From: Acinetobacter sp. NIPH 298 | GTDB taxonomy: Bacteria > Pseudomonadota > Gammaproteobacteria > Pseudomonadales > Moraxellaceae | Length of the DNA: 64,000 nt | Assembly (NCBI RefSeq): GCF_000369505.1 | Contig: NZ_KB850053.1 | Location: 152,943 to 216,942 of the forward strand | Direction: 5' to 3' | In this document: piece by piece, positions 26,991 through 36,740 of the stretch | How the letters are laid out: every line of letters begins with the position of its first letter | Numbering within the stretch: position 1 is the stretch's first letter | Notes under the pieces: model-generated | Databases searched by the model: none | What the model was told of the DNA's origin: nothing | Seen by the model: only the letters and a program-made list of their open reading frames with translations | Program-made: the position numbers and the translations under genes

Positions 26991-29059
26991 TGACAAAGCA
27001 TACTGTTTTATTCGAACTTGGCTGTGAAGAACTTCCACCAAAAAGCTTAAAAACTCTACGTGATGCTTTAAAAGCAGAAACTGAAAAAGGCTTAAAAGAG
27101 GCAGGCTTAAACTTCACCTCTATCGAAGCCTATGCTGCGCCACGTCGTTTAGCATTGAAAATTGTGGATATCGATGCTGCTCAAGCAGACACGCAAAAAC
27201 GTTTTGATGGCCCTGCGGTACAAGCTGCTTATGATGCTGAAGGCAAAGCAACCAAAGCACTTGAAGGCTTTATGCGCGGTCAAGGCATTACGGTTGATCA
27301 GCTTTCGACGTTCCAAGCAGGTAAAGTTGAAAAAGTTTGCTTCTTGAAAGATGTGAAAGGTCAAAGCCTTGATGCTTTACTTCCACAGATTTTGCAGGCT
27401 GCATTGGATAACTTGCCAATCGCAAAACGTATGCGTTCAGCGGCAAGCCGTACTGAATTCGTGCGTCCAGTGAAATGGGTCGTGTTGCTGAAAGATGATC
27501 AAGTGGTTGAAGCAACCATTCAAGATCATAAAGCTGGTAACGTGACTTATGGTCATCGTTTCCATGCCCCTGAAGCAGTGGCTTTGGTGCATGCTAACAA
27601 TTACTTAGCGACTTTAGAAAAAGCATATGTGGTAGCAGACTTTGAAAAGCGTCAAGCGACCATTCAAGAACAAGTGAAAAAATTGGCAGATGATGTCAAC
27701 GCGACTGCAATTGTTCCTGCAAACTTGCTTAATGAAGTGACCAGTTTGGTTGAATGGCCAGTTGCGTTACGTGCGACTTTTGAAGAGCGTTATTTAGCTG
27801 TTCCTCAAGAAGCTTTGATTACCACCATGCAGGACAACCAAAAGTATTTCTGCTTAATCAATGCTGAAGGTAAATTACAGCCTTACTTCATCACCGTTTC
27901 AAATATTGAGTCGAAAGATCCGATTCAAATTATTGAAGGGAATGAGAAAGTTGTACGCCCGCGTTTGTCTGATGCTGAATTCTTCTTCTTACAAGACCAA
28001 AAGCAACCGCTTGCAAGCCGCAAAGAAAAATTAGCCAATATGGTATTCCAAGCTCAATTGGGTACGCTTTGGAATAAATCAGAACGTATTGCAAAATTGG
28101 CGGTAGCGTTATCACCTATCACAGGTGCGAATGTTACTGATGCTGAGAAAGCAGCTTTCCTTGCGAAATGCGACTTAACCTCTGAACTCGTTGGTGAATT
28201 CCCTGAACTTCAAGGTATTGCAGGGACTTACTATGCCCGTCTTGAAGGTGAGAATCATGAAGTTGCTGAAGCTTTAGGTGAGCAGTACTTACCTAAGTTT
28301 GCGGGTGATGTTTTACCACAAACCAAGACTGGTACAACGATTGCGCTTGCAGATCGTTTAGATACGCTTGTTGGTATTTTTGGTATTGGTCAAGCGCCAA
28401 CAGGTTCTAAAGACCCATTTGCACTCCGTCGTTCTGCAATCGGTATCTTACGTTTAATCATTGAAAATGAACTCAATGTCACGATTGAAGAACTGGTTAA
28501 TTTTGCACTGCAAGGTTATGGCGATGTGGTTAAAGATCATGACAAGACGCATGCTGATGCAGTTGCTTTCCTTGAAGGTCGTTATCGTGCCAAGTACGAA
28601 GATCAAGGTGTTGCAGTGGATGTTCTACAATCAGTTCAAGCACTTGCGCCAAAATCGCCACTTGATTTTGATAAGCGTGTGAATGCCGTCAATCACTTCC
28701 GTACTTTACCTGAAGCGGCTGCTTTAGCTGCTGCAAATAAGCGTGTTGCCAATATTCTTGCCAAAGAAGCAACGCCTGAAGGTGCTGTAGTTGAAGCGAA
28801 TCTAGTTGAAGCTGCTGAAAAAGCACTTTATGCGGAATTATCTGCTTTAACACCAATGGTTCAGCCTTTGCTTGATGCACGTAACTATACTGAAGCGTTG
28901 TCTAAGCTTGCTGCCCTTCGCGCGCCAATTGATGCTTTCTTTGAAGGTGTCATGGTTATGGCAGACGACGCTGAATTGAAAGCCAACCGTTTACGTTTAC
29001 TCGCTCAGTTGCGTGGCTTATTTACCGCTGTTGCTGATGTGAGTGTGTTGCAGGGTTAA
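26990..29059 (+). CDS. glyS: GlyS, glycyl-tRNA synthetase beta subunit
   Basis: 689 residues, normal for the beta subunit. It begins [17 protein letters not shown], followed by tRNA-interacting and HD-like regions ([28 protein letters not shown]) and a C-terminal anticodon-binding domain. It provides tRNA recognition for GlyQ. AAGGAG lies 8 bases before the ATG, and the ATG overlaps the glyQ stop, so the subunits are translated together. A terminator follows. Confidence 0.97.
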   Translation: MTKHTVLFELGCEELPPKSLKTLRDALKAETEKGLKEAGLNFTSIEAYAAPRRLALKIVDIDAAQADTQKRFDGPAVQAAYDAEGKATKALEGFMRGQGITVDQLSTFQAGKVEKVCFLKDVKGQSLDALLPQILQAALDNLPIAKRMRSAASRTEFVRPVKWVVLLKDDQVVEATIQDHKAGNVTYGHRFHAPEAVALVHANNYLATLEKAYVVADFEKRQATIQEQVKKLADDVNATAIVPANLLNEVTSLVEWPVALRATFEERYLAVPQEALITTMQDNQKYFCLINAEGKLQPYFITVSNIESKDPIQIIEGNEKVVRPRLSDAEFFFLQDQKQPLASRKEKLANMVFQAQLGTLWNKSERIAKLAVALSPITGANVTDAEKAAFLAKCDLTSELVGEFPELQGIAGTYYARLEGENHEVAEALGEQYLPKFAGDVLPQTKTGTTIALADRLDTLVGIFGIGQAPTGSKDPFALRRSAIGILRLIIENELNVTIEELVNFALQGYGDVVKDHDKTHADAVAFLEGRYRAKYEDQGVAVDVLQSVQALAPKSPLDFDKRVNAVNHFRTLPEAAALAAANKRVANILAKEATPEGAVVEANLVEAAEKALYAELSALTPMVQPLLDARNYTEALSKLAALRAPIDAFFEGVMVMADDAELKANRLRLLAQLRGLFTAVADVSVLQG

Positions 29060-29071
29060 TTTACTTTTTAT

Positions 29072-29104
29072 AAAAAACCCGCTTTTAGAAGCGGGTTTTT
29101 ATTT
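29072..29104 (+). terminator. Rho-independent terminator of glyQS
   Basis: AACCCGCTT and AAGCGGGTT form a 9-bp stem around TTAG, followed by a T-run. Confidence 0.92.
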
Positions 29105-29132
29105 ATTTTCTTTTGAATAGACTTATAAGCAT

Positions 29133-29543
29133 ATGAATAAATACGCTATATCATTTCTTCTCCTACTATCTATGGTACAAACTGGTTGTAATTTAAATCC
29201 TAGTTCCAAAGCGCAGCCTGAGATAGAACATAATCAAAATATACAAAATCCTATTGCTATTGGAATGGCTAGAAGTGAATTTATTAGCAAAGTGGTTACA
29301 CCAAACTCAAGCAAATTAATCGGTGATAAACGGGTCGACACTTTTATATTTTACAAAAGAGGCAGTGCATCCAAACGATATGGACAAGCACTCTACAATG
29401 GATTAATGGCAGGCTACATAAAGTTTGAACCACTAATAGATAAATTATCAATTCCTGAGTCAGCAACTAGAGGTGATAATGTCGTTATTCAGGTTATCTA
29501 TGATTCATCAGACCGTGTTGAAAAAGTTGTAAGGATCCAATAA
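29133..29543 (+). CDS. small lipoprotein, possibly BamE/SmpA-like
   Basis: 136 residues. The signal MNKYAISFLLLLSMVQTGC gives a lipidated Cys19. The mature part contains IAIGMARSEFISKVVTPN, which recalls the GMSRxEVxxxLG start of the SmpA/BamE fold, and ends with short strands (VVIQVIYDSSDRVEKVVRI) as in that family. The match is suggestive only. It follows the glyS terminator and is probably transcribed alone. Confidence 0.7.
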   Translation: MNKYAISFLLLLSMVQTGCNLNPSSKAQPEIEHNQNIQNPIAIGMARSEFISKVVTPNSSKLIGDKRVDTFIFYKRGSASKRYGQALYNGLMAGYIKFEPLIDKLSIPESATRGDNVVIQVIYDSSDRVEKVVRIQ

Positions 29544-29819
29544 TTAAAACACTAATGCTTCCTAAATTTACTTAACTTTGTGCAATAAGAGCTTGAGCTT
29601 TTATTTGCAGGAGCAATGGTAGAATACATGTATGACAAGGTTAAATATTAACTTACGATTCAATAAAGACTTCTTGTATAGACCCCTTTATTCTTTCCAA
29701 CTAGAAATTCATCCTTTATACATAACTGTATCAATTTCACATCATCCCCACTCTTTTCTTCTACCGAACGATAAGCTATAAAACTCTATTGCAATGAGAT
29801 CGCTCAAAGGAAAGAAAAG

Positions 29820-30245
29820 ATGATGAACAAAGTAAAAGTTTTATGTTTCGCCACTACATTGATTGCATCATCTTCACTCTGGGCAACGGATACAACAACA
29901 ACGACACCAACACATACATCGAGTGAAACCCAATCCAATGTTAAACCGTATGGAGATAATCCAAACTTAGCGCGTGTACTGCTCTATAAAGCAGGCAAAG
30001 GCATGCAGAACCTAGGTGATTCGATTCAAGGTGCATCTGAAAACACATCACAAAAAATCGGTAAAAAATGGAAAAGTACCAAAGAATACAGTGCTGAACA
30101 GTCCGTCATTGTTCAAGAACAAACTGAGAAAGCAAAAACTTATACTGCAAAGAAATGGCAAGACACCAAAGATGCTGTAGTGGGTACAAATGATGGAAAT
30201 GTACCCATCGAACGTGCTGAACTAAGCGCTCCATCATCAAATTAA
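29820..30245 (+). CDS. exported Thr/Lys-rich protein of unknown function
   Basis: 141 residues. A signal peptide (~1-22, ending SLWA) is followed by a Thr-rich stretch and then an amphipathic Lys-rich helical region with KSTKEYSAEQS and KTYTAKKWQDTKDAVV. These motifs resemble the KNSKDYxVDKAVDGK units in the exported protein at 33145-33819, so the two may be related. AAAGGAAAG precedes the start; there are two ATG codons in a row. It is a periplasmic candidate without recognised domain. Confidence 0.7.
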   Translation: MMNKVKVLCFATTLIASSSLWATDTTTTTPTHTSSETQSNVKPYGDNPNLARVLLYKAGKGMQNLGDSIQGASENTSQKIGKKWKSTKEYSAEQSVIVQEQTEKAKTYTAKKWQDTKDAVVGTNDGNVPIERAELSAPSSN

Positions 30246-30281
30246 TACGATTAAATAGAACTTATAGGAATGCATCAAATA

Positions 30282-30728
30282 ATGATTAACAAGCCATTCA
30301 AAATAACCCTATTGACCATAGCAAGCAGTGTTGGGTTCACTGCATGTTCGCTTACACCAACTCAAACCGTATTTCCCATAACGCAATTGGAACAAGTTGA
30401 AAATATTGATGCGCTGCCCGATACAAAAACTAATATTGCAACGCTCAGTAAATACAAAGACCGTTGCGTGATCAAATTTACAGGTTACTTAGAAGGTGGT
30501 GAAAGTACTGAGACTTGGGACTTTAGAAAAGATAAACTCAATCGTGCATTTTCGGAAACCTTTCACTACGCGCCTAACAGTCCAGTTAATAACACGACTC
30601 ACAAACCTGAGTTAGATCAAAATACTCGCAAAGTCACCATATTTGATATTCAAAATACCGACGTAAAAAGTAACTTTAACAAGTTAAAAAGCCATTTTAA
30701 CCAAAGCAACTTAGCTCAATGTCACTAA
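30282..30728 (+). CDS. small lipoprotein of unknown function
   Basis: 148 residues from MINKPFKITLL, with AGGA 12 nt upstream. The signal ends FTAC, giving Cys22. The mature part is polar and has two Cys (RCVIKFTG near 65 and the final AQCH), which could form a disulfide. No family recognised. It lies 36 bp after the exported protein on the same strand and may be cotranscribed. Confidence 0.72.
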   Translation: MINKPFKITLLTIASSVGFTACSLTPTQTVFPITQLEQVENIDALPDTKTNIATLSKYKDRCVIKFTGYLEGGESTETWDFRKDKLNRAFSETFHYAPNSPVNNTTHKPELDQNTRKVTIFDIQNTDVKSNFNKLKSHFNQSNLAQCH

Positions 30729-30741
30729 TTACTTCTTAAAT

Positions 30742-30780
30742 AAAAACTCGTTGTAGATATCTCTATCTGCAACGAGTTAT
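30742..30780 (-). terminator. terminator of the S8 protease gene, possibly bidirectional
   Basis: AACTCGTTG-AGATA pairs with TATCT-CAACGAGTT with one T-G wobble. On the minus strand it is followed by a T-rich run; on the plus strand only by TTAT. Confidence 0.7.
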
Positions 30781-30828
30781 GGCACTTTTAAACACGCTTG
30801 AGGTCAATTTAAACTATAAAAAATTAAC

Positions 30829-32175
30829 TCAATTTGATGATAAGCCACTGCTCGCAGCCAACACATCAATACGTGGGAATACCAAACCAGTTCGCGTATC
30901 AGTAACTGGTTTGCCAGTTACTTTCAAACGATTGATGGTTTGATCAATGCTTTCAGTCGGACTCACACTATTGGCACGCAATAATGCAATCGCCCCTGCA
31001 ACATGTGGTGCAGCTTGTGATGTCCCGCCCTGAGTTTCACCGCCAGCAGTAATCAATGCACCTGGTGCAAGTAAAGTGACCAATGAACCACCATTACTAA
31101 AACAAGTCACTTTGTCAGCAGTCGTGGTTCGATCTGTACAATTACTCCATGCCATATTCCCCAGATTACTATCGTACACAGCCCCTACACGCACCGCACC
31201 TGCAACACAAGCAGGTGAAGATATCCCATCTGCAAATCCATCGTTACCCGAAGCAACCACAGGCGCAACACCTGCTGCTCGTGCGTTGGCGAAAGCAGTG
31301 GCATAACTACTGTTTTGACATTCAGACGTATATTTCACCCCAGATACACCTAAACTCATGTTAATCGCTTTAATGTTATAAGCTTGAGCATTATTGACCG
31401 CCCAATTAATACCTGCGAGGATATCGCTATCATAGGCAGTGCTCACCCATTGCCCTTGATATCTGACCTTTCTAAATGCATCGATGCCAATGATTTTGGT
31501 TTTAGTCGCAACTTTGGCAACAATCGCTGAAACATTACTGCCATGTCCGTCATCATCTAAGCTGCCGTCATCGGGCGCACTGTCAAAGGAATACACCACC
31601 CGACAAGTCGATGCAGGGGTATTGACTGCGGTACAGCCAAAGTCAGCATGTTTATAATTTACACCTGTATCAATCACCACCACACTAGATCCATCGCCTG
31701 TAAAACCATTCGTTTCAGCTTGTGGTTGGTTAATTAAAGGGAGACTTTGCATCGTGGTCGGTGAATTTTTTCGGTTCGGGTAAACACCCTTCACTGACGG
31801 ATCATTTAAAACCTTTGCTAATGTTTCACGATCTTGGATGCGATATAAACCTAAAGGCAGTCCATTAAACTCACGTAAAGTTTGAAAGCCTGATGCTTTG
31901 GCAAACTTATTTTTAAACTGTGTTTTGCCTTCAGCAATATAACTCCGCTTTTCAAGGCTTGGCGATATATGAGAAAAGTTCGTCTCATATTCAATCAGTA
32001 AATCATTAGATTCATTGCTCACCAAGGCATTCAGATCAATTTTTCCTTGGGCAACTTTGGCTACTGCACTTGAACTCAACTGCTGCTTTAATTGAGTTGC
32101 ATTTAAAGCTGCAGCAGAAGAGCTTGTACTGTATAAAGCACATAAACTTAGTAATAATAACGTTTTATTTTTCAA
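30829..32175 (-). CDS. secreted subtilisin-like serine protease (S8 family), TTG start
   Basis: 448 residues from a TTG at 32175 with GGAG seven bases upstream; the longest frame starts 11 codons earlier without such a site. A signal peptide (~1-22) is followed by a propeptide-like region (~25-140). Counting from the TTG, the catalytic triad is Asp169 in VVVIDTGVN, His211 in DDGHGSN and Ser386 in GGTSQAAPHVAGA, with oxyanion Asn311 in SGNDG. Several Cys pairs fit an extracellular enzyme. It should cleave proteins outside the cell or in the periplasm. A small anchored protein gene lies upstream on the same strand. Substrates are unknown. Confidence 0.92.
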   Translation of the reverse strand: MKNKTLLLLSLCALYSTSSSAAALNATQLKQQLSSSAVAKVAQGKIDLNALVSNESNDLLIEYETNFSHISPSLEKRSYIAEGKTQFKNKFAKASGFQTLREFNGLPLGLYRIQDRETLAKVLNDPSVKGVYPNRKNSPTTMQSLPLINQPQAETNGFTGDGSSVVVIDTGVNYKHADFGCTAVNTPASTCRVVYSFDSAPDDGSLDDDGHGSNVSAIVAKVATKTKIIGIDAFRKVRYQGQWVSTAYDSDILAGINWAVNNAQAYNIKAINMSLGVSGVKYTSECQNSSYATAFANARAAGVAPVVASGNDGFADGISSPACVAGAVRVGAVYDSNLGNMAWSNCTDRTTTADKVTCFSNGGSLVTLLAPGALITAGGETQGGTSQAAPHVAGAIALLRANSVSPTESIDQTINRLKVTGKPVTDTRTGLVFPRIDVLAASSGLSSN

Positions 32176-32217
32176 TTTATATCTCCATTGTTCTCGGATA
32201 AAGAACATTTGAACCTC

Positions 32218-32242
32218 TAGTGGTCTTGGGTAAAGTCCACTA
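32218..32242 (-). other. hairpin between the small protein gene and the protease gene
   Basis: TAGTGG/CCACTA and CTT/AAG form an interrupted stem in the 72-bp gap between the two genes. There is no T-run, so it may be a processing or attenuation site rather than a terminator. Confidence 0.4.
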
Positions 32243-32247
32243 AACGA

Positions 32248-32556
32248 TTAAAGCGTTTTAATTTCATTTGCAGGATCTTTTTCTGGATCTATCGGTTGAA
32301 TCGCAGGATCACTTTTGGTGTTATAAAATTGCGCCTCTTCATTCGACTGTTCCGATTGATTCAATAAAGTTGTTGTTATTTCAGTGGTGTTGTTCTCCTC
32401 TTTGTTTAATGTTGTTGGAATAACTTCAAGATATTCATCTTTCATCTGATGGATATACTGATCTTGGGAAGACGTTAAGGGATCGGATGGCTGGAAATAG
32501 AGCACGATCGCACCCACTCCAATCAATAAAAGTAAAAATGCCGCGATCTTTTTCAT
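32248..32556 (-). CDS. small membrane-anchored or exported protein of unknown function
   Basis: 102 residues. MKKIAAFLLLLIGVGAIVLYF is a hydrophobic N-terminal segment without a clear cleavage site, so it may be an anchor. The remainder is acidic, Asn/Thr/Glu-rich and looks disordered. No family recognised. It lies upstream of the S8 protease on the same strand and might be cotranscribed with it; a role as chaperone or inhibitor is possible but not shown. Confidence 0.6.
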   Translation of the reverse strand: MKKIAAFLLLLIGVGAIVLYFQPSDPLTSSQDQYIHQMKDEYLEVIPTTLNKEENNTTEITTTLLNQSEQSNEEAQFYNTKSDPAIQPIDPEKDPANEIKTL

Positions 32557-33144
32557 TCATATGCTCCAATTTTTTTTACTGTTTATCGCAAGGTTTTGTT
32601 TGAATCATCTAAAAGATAAGTTTTATTAACTTTAATATTCATGTTAATTTTAATGTTTTACTAACATTCAAAATTGTACATAAAAATTCGTTATTGCGCT
32701 CAACTTTTAGACAGCTTTTTACCTCGACGTAGAATCATTTGAGAGATGTATGGTTTTCTATAAAGACAATTGAATTTAATGAAAAACCAAAATAATTTTT
32801 CCACACTTTTAGACCAAGCAATAAAAATGCCACTTTTAATTTAGATGATTTGAACTTGATATTTGGCTCCCCCATTCATTCTTTAATTTCCTTAAAGAAG
32901 TGCATTTGGTTTTATTTTTATTTATTTAATCGTCAATTAACTTGTTTTTACTTATAATTAAAATTATATTTTTCACATATTTAGTTTCCTAATCTCTCTT
33001 CACAATTTATCTCTATAGTGTGTTTAAGCTGTAATCTACTTGTAAAGTTTTGCTGAAATCCATAGCTTTCTCCTTTTTGCTCGCTATGATGCAATTGCGT
33101 TTATGAAGTGCCCTGATATGGCACATCACTTAAGGAACCGCAAT
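32557..33144. other. AT-rich intergenic region
   Basis: About 590 bp between divergent genes. Very AT-rich with no convincing reading frame, tRNA or strong hairpin. TATGAT at 33084-33089 is a weak -10 candidate for the downstream gene without a clear -35. Confidence 0.4.
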
Positions 33145-33819
33145 ATGAAAAAAATGATCAAAACTGCTATCGTAACAACAAGTATTCTTGCTTCTGCATC
33201 TGTCTTTGCTCAAAACGTCGGCGCAAATGCAAGTGGCTCAGCCCAAGTTTCTGTTCAGTCAAACGGCTTAATTAAGGGCGTTACTGGTGCAGTTAAAAAT
33301 ACCGCACAAGGTGTTGGTCAAGCAGCACATCATGTTGGTCATACCGCTGTGAATACTGGTGTAAATGCAACTCAAAAAACCGTTGGTACGGCTGCGAATG
33401 TCGGCTCAAATGTTGTTCATAGCACAGGTACAGCGATTAAGAATTCAAAAGACTATTCGGTAGATAAAGCTGTTGATGGTAAAACCTTCGTAGCGGATAA
33501 AACAGCAAAAGCCGTACATACCACTGGTGTAGCTGTTAAAAACTCGAAAGACTATACGGTAGATAAAGCCGTTGATGGCAAAAACTTAGCTGCTGAAAAA
33601 CGTGCAGAAGCAAAAAAACGTTATCAGGAACGTAAAGCTGAACCAAAATCAGTGGGTCTGAATACCCAAGCAGGCGTTCATGCTGGAAATTCATCTGTTC
33701 AAGCACAAACAGGCTTAAATGCAGATAAAAAACAAGCGCAAGCTGGTGCAAATGTTGGCGTGAAGGTATTAGGTGTAAATGCCAATGTAAACACCAATGC
33801 AAAAGTCGGCGCAAACTAA
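33145..33819 (+). CDS. exported Ala/Val/Lys-rich repeat protein of unknown function
   Basis: 224 residues from MKKMIKTAIV, with AAGGA ahead of the ATG; the longer frame from 33103 adds a non-signal sequence. A signal peptide (~1-22, ending SVFA) is followed by Ala/Gly/Val-rich sequence. Two copies of a unit with KNSKDYxVDKAVDGK occur at about residues 95-140, and the C-terminus repeats GAN/NVN motifs. It is probably a soluble periplasmic or surface protein. It resembles the protein at 29820-30245. A perfect inverted-repeat terminator follows. Confidence 0.78.
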   Translation: MKKMIKTAIVTTSILASASVFAQNVGANASGSAQVSVQSNGLIKGVTGAVKNTAQGVGQAAHHVGHTAVNTGVNATQKTVGTAANVGSNVVHSTGTAIKNSKDYSVDKAVDGKTFVADKTAKAVHTTGVAVKNSKDYTVDKAVDGKNLAAEKRAEAKKRYQERKAEPKSVGLNTQAGVHAGNSSVQAQTGLNADKKQAQAGANVGVKVLGVNANVNTNAKVGAN

Positions 33820-33837
33820 GCTCGACATATTCACCAC

Positions 33838-33873
33838 AAAAAAAGCCTTTTGAACGTTCAAAAGGCTTTTTTT
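33838..33873. terminator. bidirectional terminator after the exported repeat protein
   Basis: AAAGCCTTTTGAAC and GTTCAAAAGGCTTT form a perfect palindrome with A- and T-runs at the ends, between convergent genes. Confidence 0.93.
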
Positions 33874-33891
33874 ATTGCATACATATTTGGC

Positions 33892-35163
33892 TCAACAGCA
33901 GTATAGCTTGGTCTGCTCATCCGCATTATTTTCGATAAAATGACTCAAACCTTCAGCACCACAACATAAAGTCAATTGCTTATAGCTCACACTACAAAAA
34001 TCAGCATACTGTTTAAAAACCAATGGTGACTGATCTAAAGGTAATGGTTCGCCAACGGGAATCAATTTATGAATACCACGATCATTCATGGTGAGTAAGT
34101 AGCGTTCATTATTCAAATCAAGTTCGACCAAAGCATTGGGCTGAACCTTTAATGGCAAAAGATACTGATGATTTGCAGCAATAATATCTGCCGCATAACT
34201 TTCGAGCTTTAAAGTCACCACATTGAAAACCAAAAAGTTTTGTTGCGTCGTTCTGACATTCGGACTCAAAGCTTCAGCGTGTTGCACAAAATGCGGAATC
34301 GCGCCCAACTTATGTAGGTTCTGTTCAGTTCCTTGTTTAAGCTTAAATAATTGCTGCACCAGTTTTTGCTTTATGGTTGCATCAAAATAACGCTCATCCA
34401 ATTGCAAGTCATTATTTTCCAATATTTTTAATAAAGCACGATGATGTCGGTGCAATAAAGCATCCAGCACATGGCGATAATAAAACTTACTTTGCTTTTT
34501 GACTTCTCGAACACGTCGATAGAAATAGGTGATATCAAATGGCTTTACAACGAAATCATTTAAAAGTTCTGAACTGGCCAACACAGAGAGTGCCTCATGC
34601 CCTGTAAAAGGTAAATGAATCACATGCATCTTTGGCAACAACGGCTGGATCTTTAAAAAATGCTCTTTATCTTCGGCATAATAAGGATCATAGACAATAA
34701 TGTATTCACGTGCAGGATCGACTTCATCCGCTTGAATTTGCATATCTTGATGAATTGATGCATCAAAAAATTCAGCATAACGACGGTCTTGCACCATGTC
34801 AGGATCGATGGAGTATTGCGGAACAAAAGCCACGATTTTTTGCATATTCAATAAATTTGAATATTTAATCGCAGCATAACCGCCCATCGAGCCACCATAG
34901 CCCACAATCTGTTTAAATTGCTGCAAGATCGGTTGAATCTGTTGCTGCATGGCAAGCATGCTGCGTTTGGGAAACCATGTCTTCTGCTTCGGCATAATGC
35001 CGATGACGTTGTATTGATATTTTATTAATGATTTTTCAGCATTAATGGACATGCCTTTAGCGCGACTAATCAAATCGCCAAACGAAACCACTAACGTGTC
35101 ACTTGAACCTTTTAAAAAAATAACGCGAATATGATCATCTTCAAATATTATTTGTTTATCCAT
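33892..35163 (-). CDS. alpha/beta-hydrolase-like protein of unknown substrate
   Basis: About 423 residues. The nucleophile elbow GYGGSMGGYAA carries the presumed catalytic Ser (~92), and a His follows in LPFTGHEALS (~190). The hydrolase-like part covers about residues 1-210; the C-terminal half is unrelated to anything I know and ends TKLYCC. The start could be GTG at 35169 or ATG at 35163; neither has a strong ribosome binding site. It converges with the repeat protein across the terminator. A cytoplasmic enzyme is likely because no signal peptide is seen. Confidence 0.75.
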   Translation of the reverse strand: MDKQIIFEDDHIRVIFLKGSSDTLVVSFGDLISRAKGMSINAEKSLIKYQYNVIGIMPKQKTWFPKRSMLAMQQQIQPILQQFKQIVGYGGSMGGYAAIKYSNLLNMQKIVAFVPQYSIDPDMVQDRRYAEFFDASIHQDMQIQADEVDPAREYIIVYDPYYAEDKEHFLKIQPLLPKMHVIHLPFTGHEALSVLASSELLNDFVVKPFDITYFYRRVREVKKQSKFYYRHVLDALLHRHHRALLKILENNDLQLDERYFDATIKQKLVQQLFKLKQGTEQNLHKLGAIPHFVQHAEALSPNVRTTQQNFLVFNVVTLKLESYAADIIAANHQYLLPLKVQPNALVELDLNNERYLLTMNDRGIHKLIPVGEPLPLDQSPLVFKQYADFCSVSYKQLTLCCGAEGLSHFIENNADEQTKLYCC

Positions 35164-35283
35164 GCTCACACTGAAAAATATTCCTAGGTGTGAATCAACA
35201 AGTCATCAAATGATGGCTTTGCCAATCCTTAATTGCGGAGTATCTTATTTTATAGAGATCAGTCAGATTAAAAAGCGCAAAAA

Positions 35284-36063
35284 ATGACACAATCCTTACA
35301 TCCTACCGCACAAAAAGGCTTTAGTTTGGGGGCTAAACTGTACCAACAAGTTCGACCCAGTTACCCACAAGAAACAGTCATTTGGCTGCAAGATCGGCTC
35401 CAAATAGGTGAAAATTCAACTGTTGTTGACCTCGGCTCTGGGACTGGCAAATTCTTACCTTACTTGATTCAGACACAGGCAAAAGTGATCGCGGTTGAGC
35501 CTATCTTAGAAATGTTGCAACAACTTCAACACAGCTATCCTAACATTGAATGTATTCAATCCTCGAGTGATCATCTTCCTCTAAGCGATCAGTCAATTGA
35601 TGCGATTGTTTGCGCGCAGTCTTTTCATTGGTTCTCAAATATTGAGAGTCTAAGTGAAATGCATCGCGTATTAACCGCATCTGGGCATGTCGGCTTGATT
35701 TGGAATCAGCGAGACATTGAGGTCAATTGGGTGAAAGCGTTAGCTGATGAAATTGCACCATTTGAAGGAGATAGCCCACGTTATCACAGCGGGAAATGGA
35801 AGCAGGTTTTTGACGGTCAGAATTTGTTTAAACCCATCGATGTACAAACATTTCAATTGATACATCGCGGTACAGTCGAACAAGTGGTGAGTAAGCGTCT
35901 GCTCTCTACCAGCTTTATCGCAGCCCTAGCACCAAGCGATCAACAACAACTCAAAACCAAGTTCGAACAAATTGTATTTGATTTTACGGGATTAACTGCG
36001 CAAGATCAGATAGATTTCCCTTATGTCACTTATGCTTATCATTTTCAAAAAATATCGAATTAA
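35284..36063 (+). CDS. class I SAM-dependent methyltransferase
   Basis: 259 residues. Motif I is VVDLGSGTG (47-55), an acidic residue follows at the end of the next strand (VIAVEPI), and AIVCAQSFHWF fits motif IV of the methyltransferase-11 group. It should transfer a methyl group from SAM to a small molecule; the substrate is unknown. Its stop overlaps the next gene's ATG by one base, so the two are translated together, which may hint at a link with that lipoprotein or be simple proximity. Confidence 0.85.
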   Translation: MTQSLHPTAQKGFSLGAKLYQQVRPSYPQETVIWLQDRLQIGENSTVVDLGSGTGKFLPYLIQTQAKVIAVEPILEMLQQLQHSYPNIECIQSSSDHLPLSDQSIDAIVCAQSFHWFSNIESLSEMHRVLTASGHVGLIWNQRDIEVNWVKALADEIAPFEGDSPRYHSGKWKQVFDGQNLFKPIDVQTFQLIHRGTVEQVVSKRLLSTSFIAALAPSDQQQLKTKFEQIVFDFTGLTAQDQIDFPYVTYAYHFQKISN

Positions 36064-36635
36064 TGAGTTTATTTATGAAAGCTATATATAAAACAACACT
36101 TGCCATGAGCTGCGTATTGGGTTCCGCCTTGCTGCTCAGTGCATGTAATAAAGACCAAGAGCCTAAAACGCAAAATGAAGCTCAAACCAATTCAGTCAAT
36201 GATGCAATTGGTCAACTCAATCCAATGCCAATTAAACAGTTTCCAACTACGGCTGATGATGCACATGATATTGCGATCTTGGATGAATATGAGCAACGCT
36301 TTACCGAGATGACCGATAGCATGGAAATTGAATTGGCTAAAATGAAACAAGATGGCAGCTTAACAGCAGAGTTTGAACAGCAGCGCCAAAAAGACAATGT
36401 ACGTTCTGCACTCAATATGTTGAAAGACTTGGAACTCAAAACTGAACAAGGTCGCTATATTCAGGGTTTACTTTATGATTATTGGGACAATCAAGCCAAG
36501 GCGTTAGAACAAAGTCGTTATTCTAATCCATCTCAAAATTCGACCGATCAGGTCGAGCAATTAAATGGCTATCTACATGCGCAAAGCCAATTGCATCATT
36601 GGAAAAGTTCACAAACATCTGAAACTAAAATGTAG
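36063..36635 (+). CDS. lipoprotein of unknown function
   Basis: 190 residues. The signal ends LLLSAC, giving Cys28 from the first ATG; a second ATG four codons later gives a shorter signal and is also possible. The mature part is polar and helical (DDAHDIAILDEYEQRFTEMTDSMEIEL...). No family recognised. The ATG overlaps the methyltransferase stop (TAATG). An inverted repeat GAGGGT/ACCCTC at about 36660-36679 follows but lacks a T-run. Confidence 0.75.
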   Translation: MSLFMKAIYKTTLAMSCVLGSALLLSACNKDQEPKTQNEAQTNSVNDAIGQLNPMPIKQFPTTADDAHDIAILDEYEQRFTEMTDSMEIELAKMKQDGSLTAEFEQQRQKDNVRSALNMLKDLELKTEQGRYIQGLLYDYWDNQAKALEQSRYSNPSQNSTDQVEQLNGYLHAQSQLHHWKSSQTSETKM

Positions 36636-36740
36636 ACTGAGTAATCCTCATAAATAGATAGAGGGTTAACAGACCCTCTACACATGAAAATTTTGGCTAT
36701 TTGCAGTATCTATTTATCGTTGATTTTTATCCATATTTCT

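Noticed and set aside
36653..36690. inverted repeat after the lipoprotein gene at 36063 as terminator
   Set aside because: The stem is only 6 bp and has no T-run.
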